Of a stretch of DNA of 64,000 bases, positions 63,946 through 64,000 are shown piece by piece. The number at the start of each line of letters is the position of its first letter. Within the stretch, counting starts at the first letter, position 1. The DNA comes from Bathynomus jamesi. Its lineage: Eukaryota; Arthropoda; Malacostraca; Isopoda; Cirolanidae. The notes below the pieces were generated by a model that saw nothing but the letters and a program-made list of their open reading frames with translations, was not told the DNA's origin and searched no databases. Where the stretch lies: assembly GCA_023014485.1 (NCBI GenBank), contig JAJOZX010007473.1:124001-188000 (forward strand). Direction: 5' to 3'. The position numbers and the translations under genes are program-made.

Positions 63946-64000
63946 TCATATAGCTTCAAATTATATTCAATTAAGTGTTTACACTATAATTGTAAAGGTC
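63946..64000 (-). other. BEL3 pol continues out of the window
   Basis: Short stretch upstream of the last readable frame. I see no clear coding and the rest of RT and gag lie outside. Confidence 0.4.

Larger units (their letters stand above)
54022..64000 (-). mobile_element. BEL/Pao element BEL3, partial, split by hAT-8L
   Basis: Minus-strand element: 3' LTR at 54022-55937, pol C-terminal parts at 56137-57446 and 62489-63945, with its 5' half outside the window. A complete hAT (57447-62488) interrupts the integrase. It is a different BEL lineage from BEL1 and BEL2 in sequence. Confidence 0.8.

Overview
The window is a eukaryotic, transposon-packed stretch of an invertebrate genome. I infer an arthropod, possibly a decapod crustacean, from the CR1-like and BEL/Pao element types, the long (GA)n microsatellites and the many hAT families, but the sequence cannot prove the species. 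I see no host gene, rRNA or tRNA. Nearly every coding region belongs to a mobile element and most are broken by frameshifts or stops. Some frameshifts could be assembly error, but paralogous copies also differ by substitutions. Labels such as A, B, hAT-1 and BEL1 are mine.

Layout. 1-1053: AT-rich flanking DNA. 1062-7777: a 6.7-kb hAT element (hAT-1) with perfect 8-bp target-site duplications (TSDs). It carries its own decayed transposase (+ strand) and, just inside its left end, a second DNA transposon (1104-4875) with its own inverted repeats and a 9-bp TSD. That inner element encodes a spliced RNase H-like protein whose transposon superfamily I cannot name. 7786-53722: a head-to-tail array of CR1-like non-LTR retrotransposons of two families (A and B), all on the minus strand. 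The copies are joined at (GA)n tracts, which are the (TC)n 3' tails of the elements. One copy (17286-20147) keeps an intact 953-aa ORF2.

The array was later invaded. hAT elements, each with 8-bp TSDs, lie at 9251, 28808, 30359, 31600 and 33899. BEL1 (34856-50687) sits in the 5' UTR of a B copy. BEL1 in turn contains a short hAT-like MITE and a 1.6-kb hAT in its 5' LTR, a 204-bp foldback element in gag, and a second BEL element (BEL2, 43462-49882) in the end of pol. BEL2 itself contains an 838-bp hAT (hAT-8). 53717-54021 is a GA-rich satellite with an exact 120-bp duplication. 54022-64000 is a minus-strand BEL element (BEL3) that runs off the window and is split by a 5-kb hAT (hAT-8L), the full-length relative of hAT-8.

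The nesting gives a relative order of events: CR1 array, then BEL1, then BEL2, then hAT-8. The two most interesting items are the one-orientation CR1 array, which suggests repeated insertion into the elements' own (TC)n tails, and the unclassified intron-bearing DNA transposon inside hAT-1.
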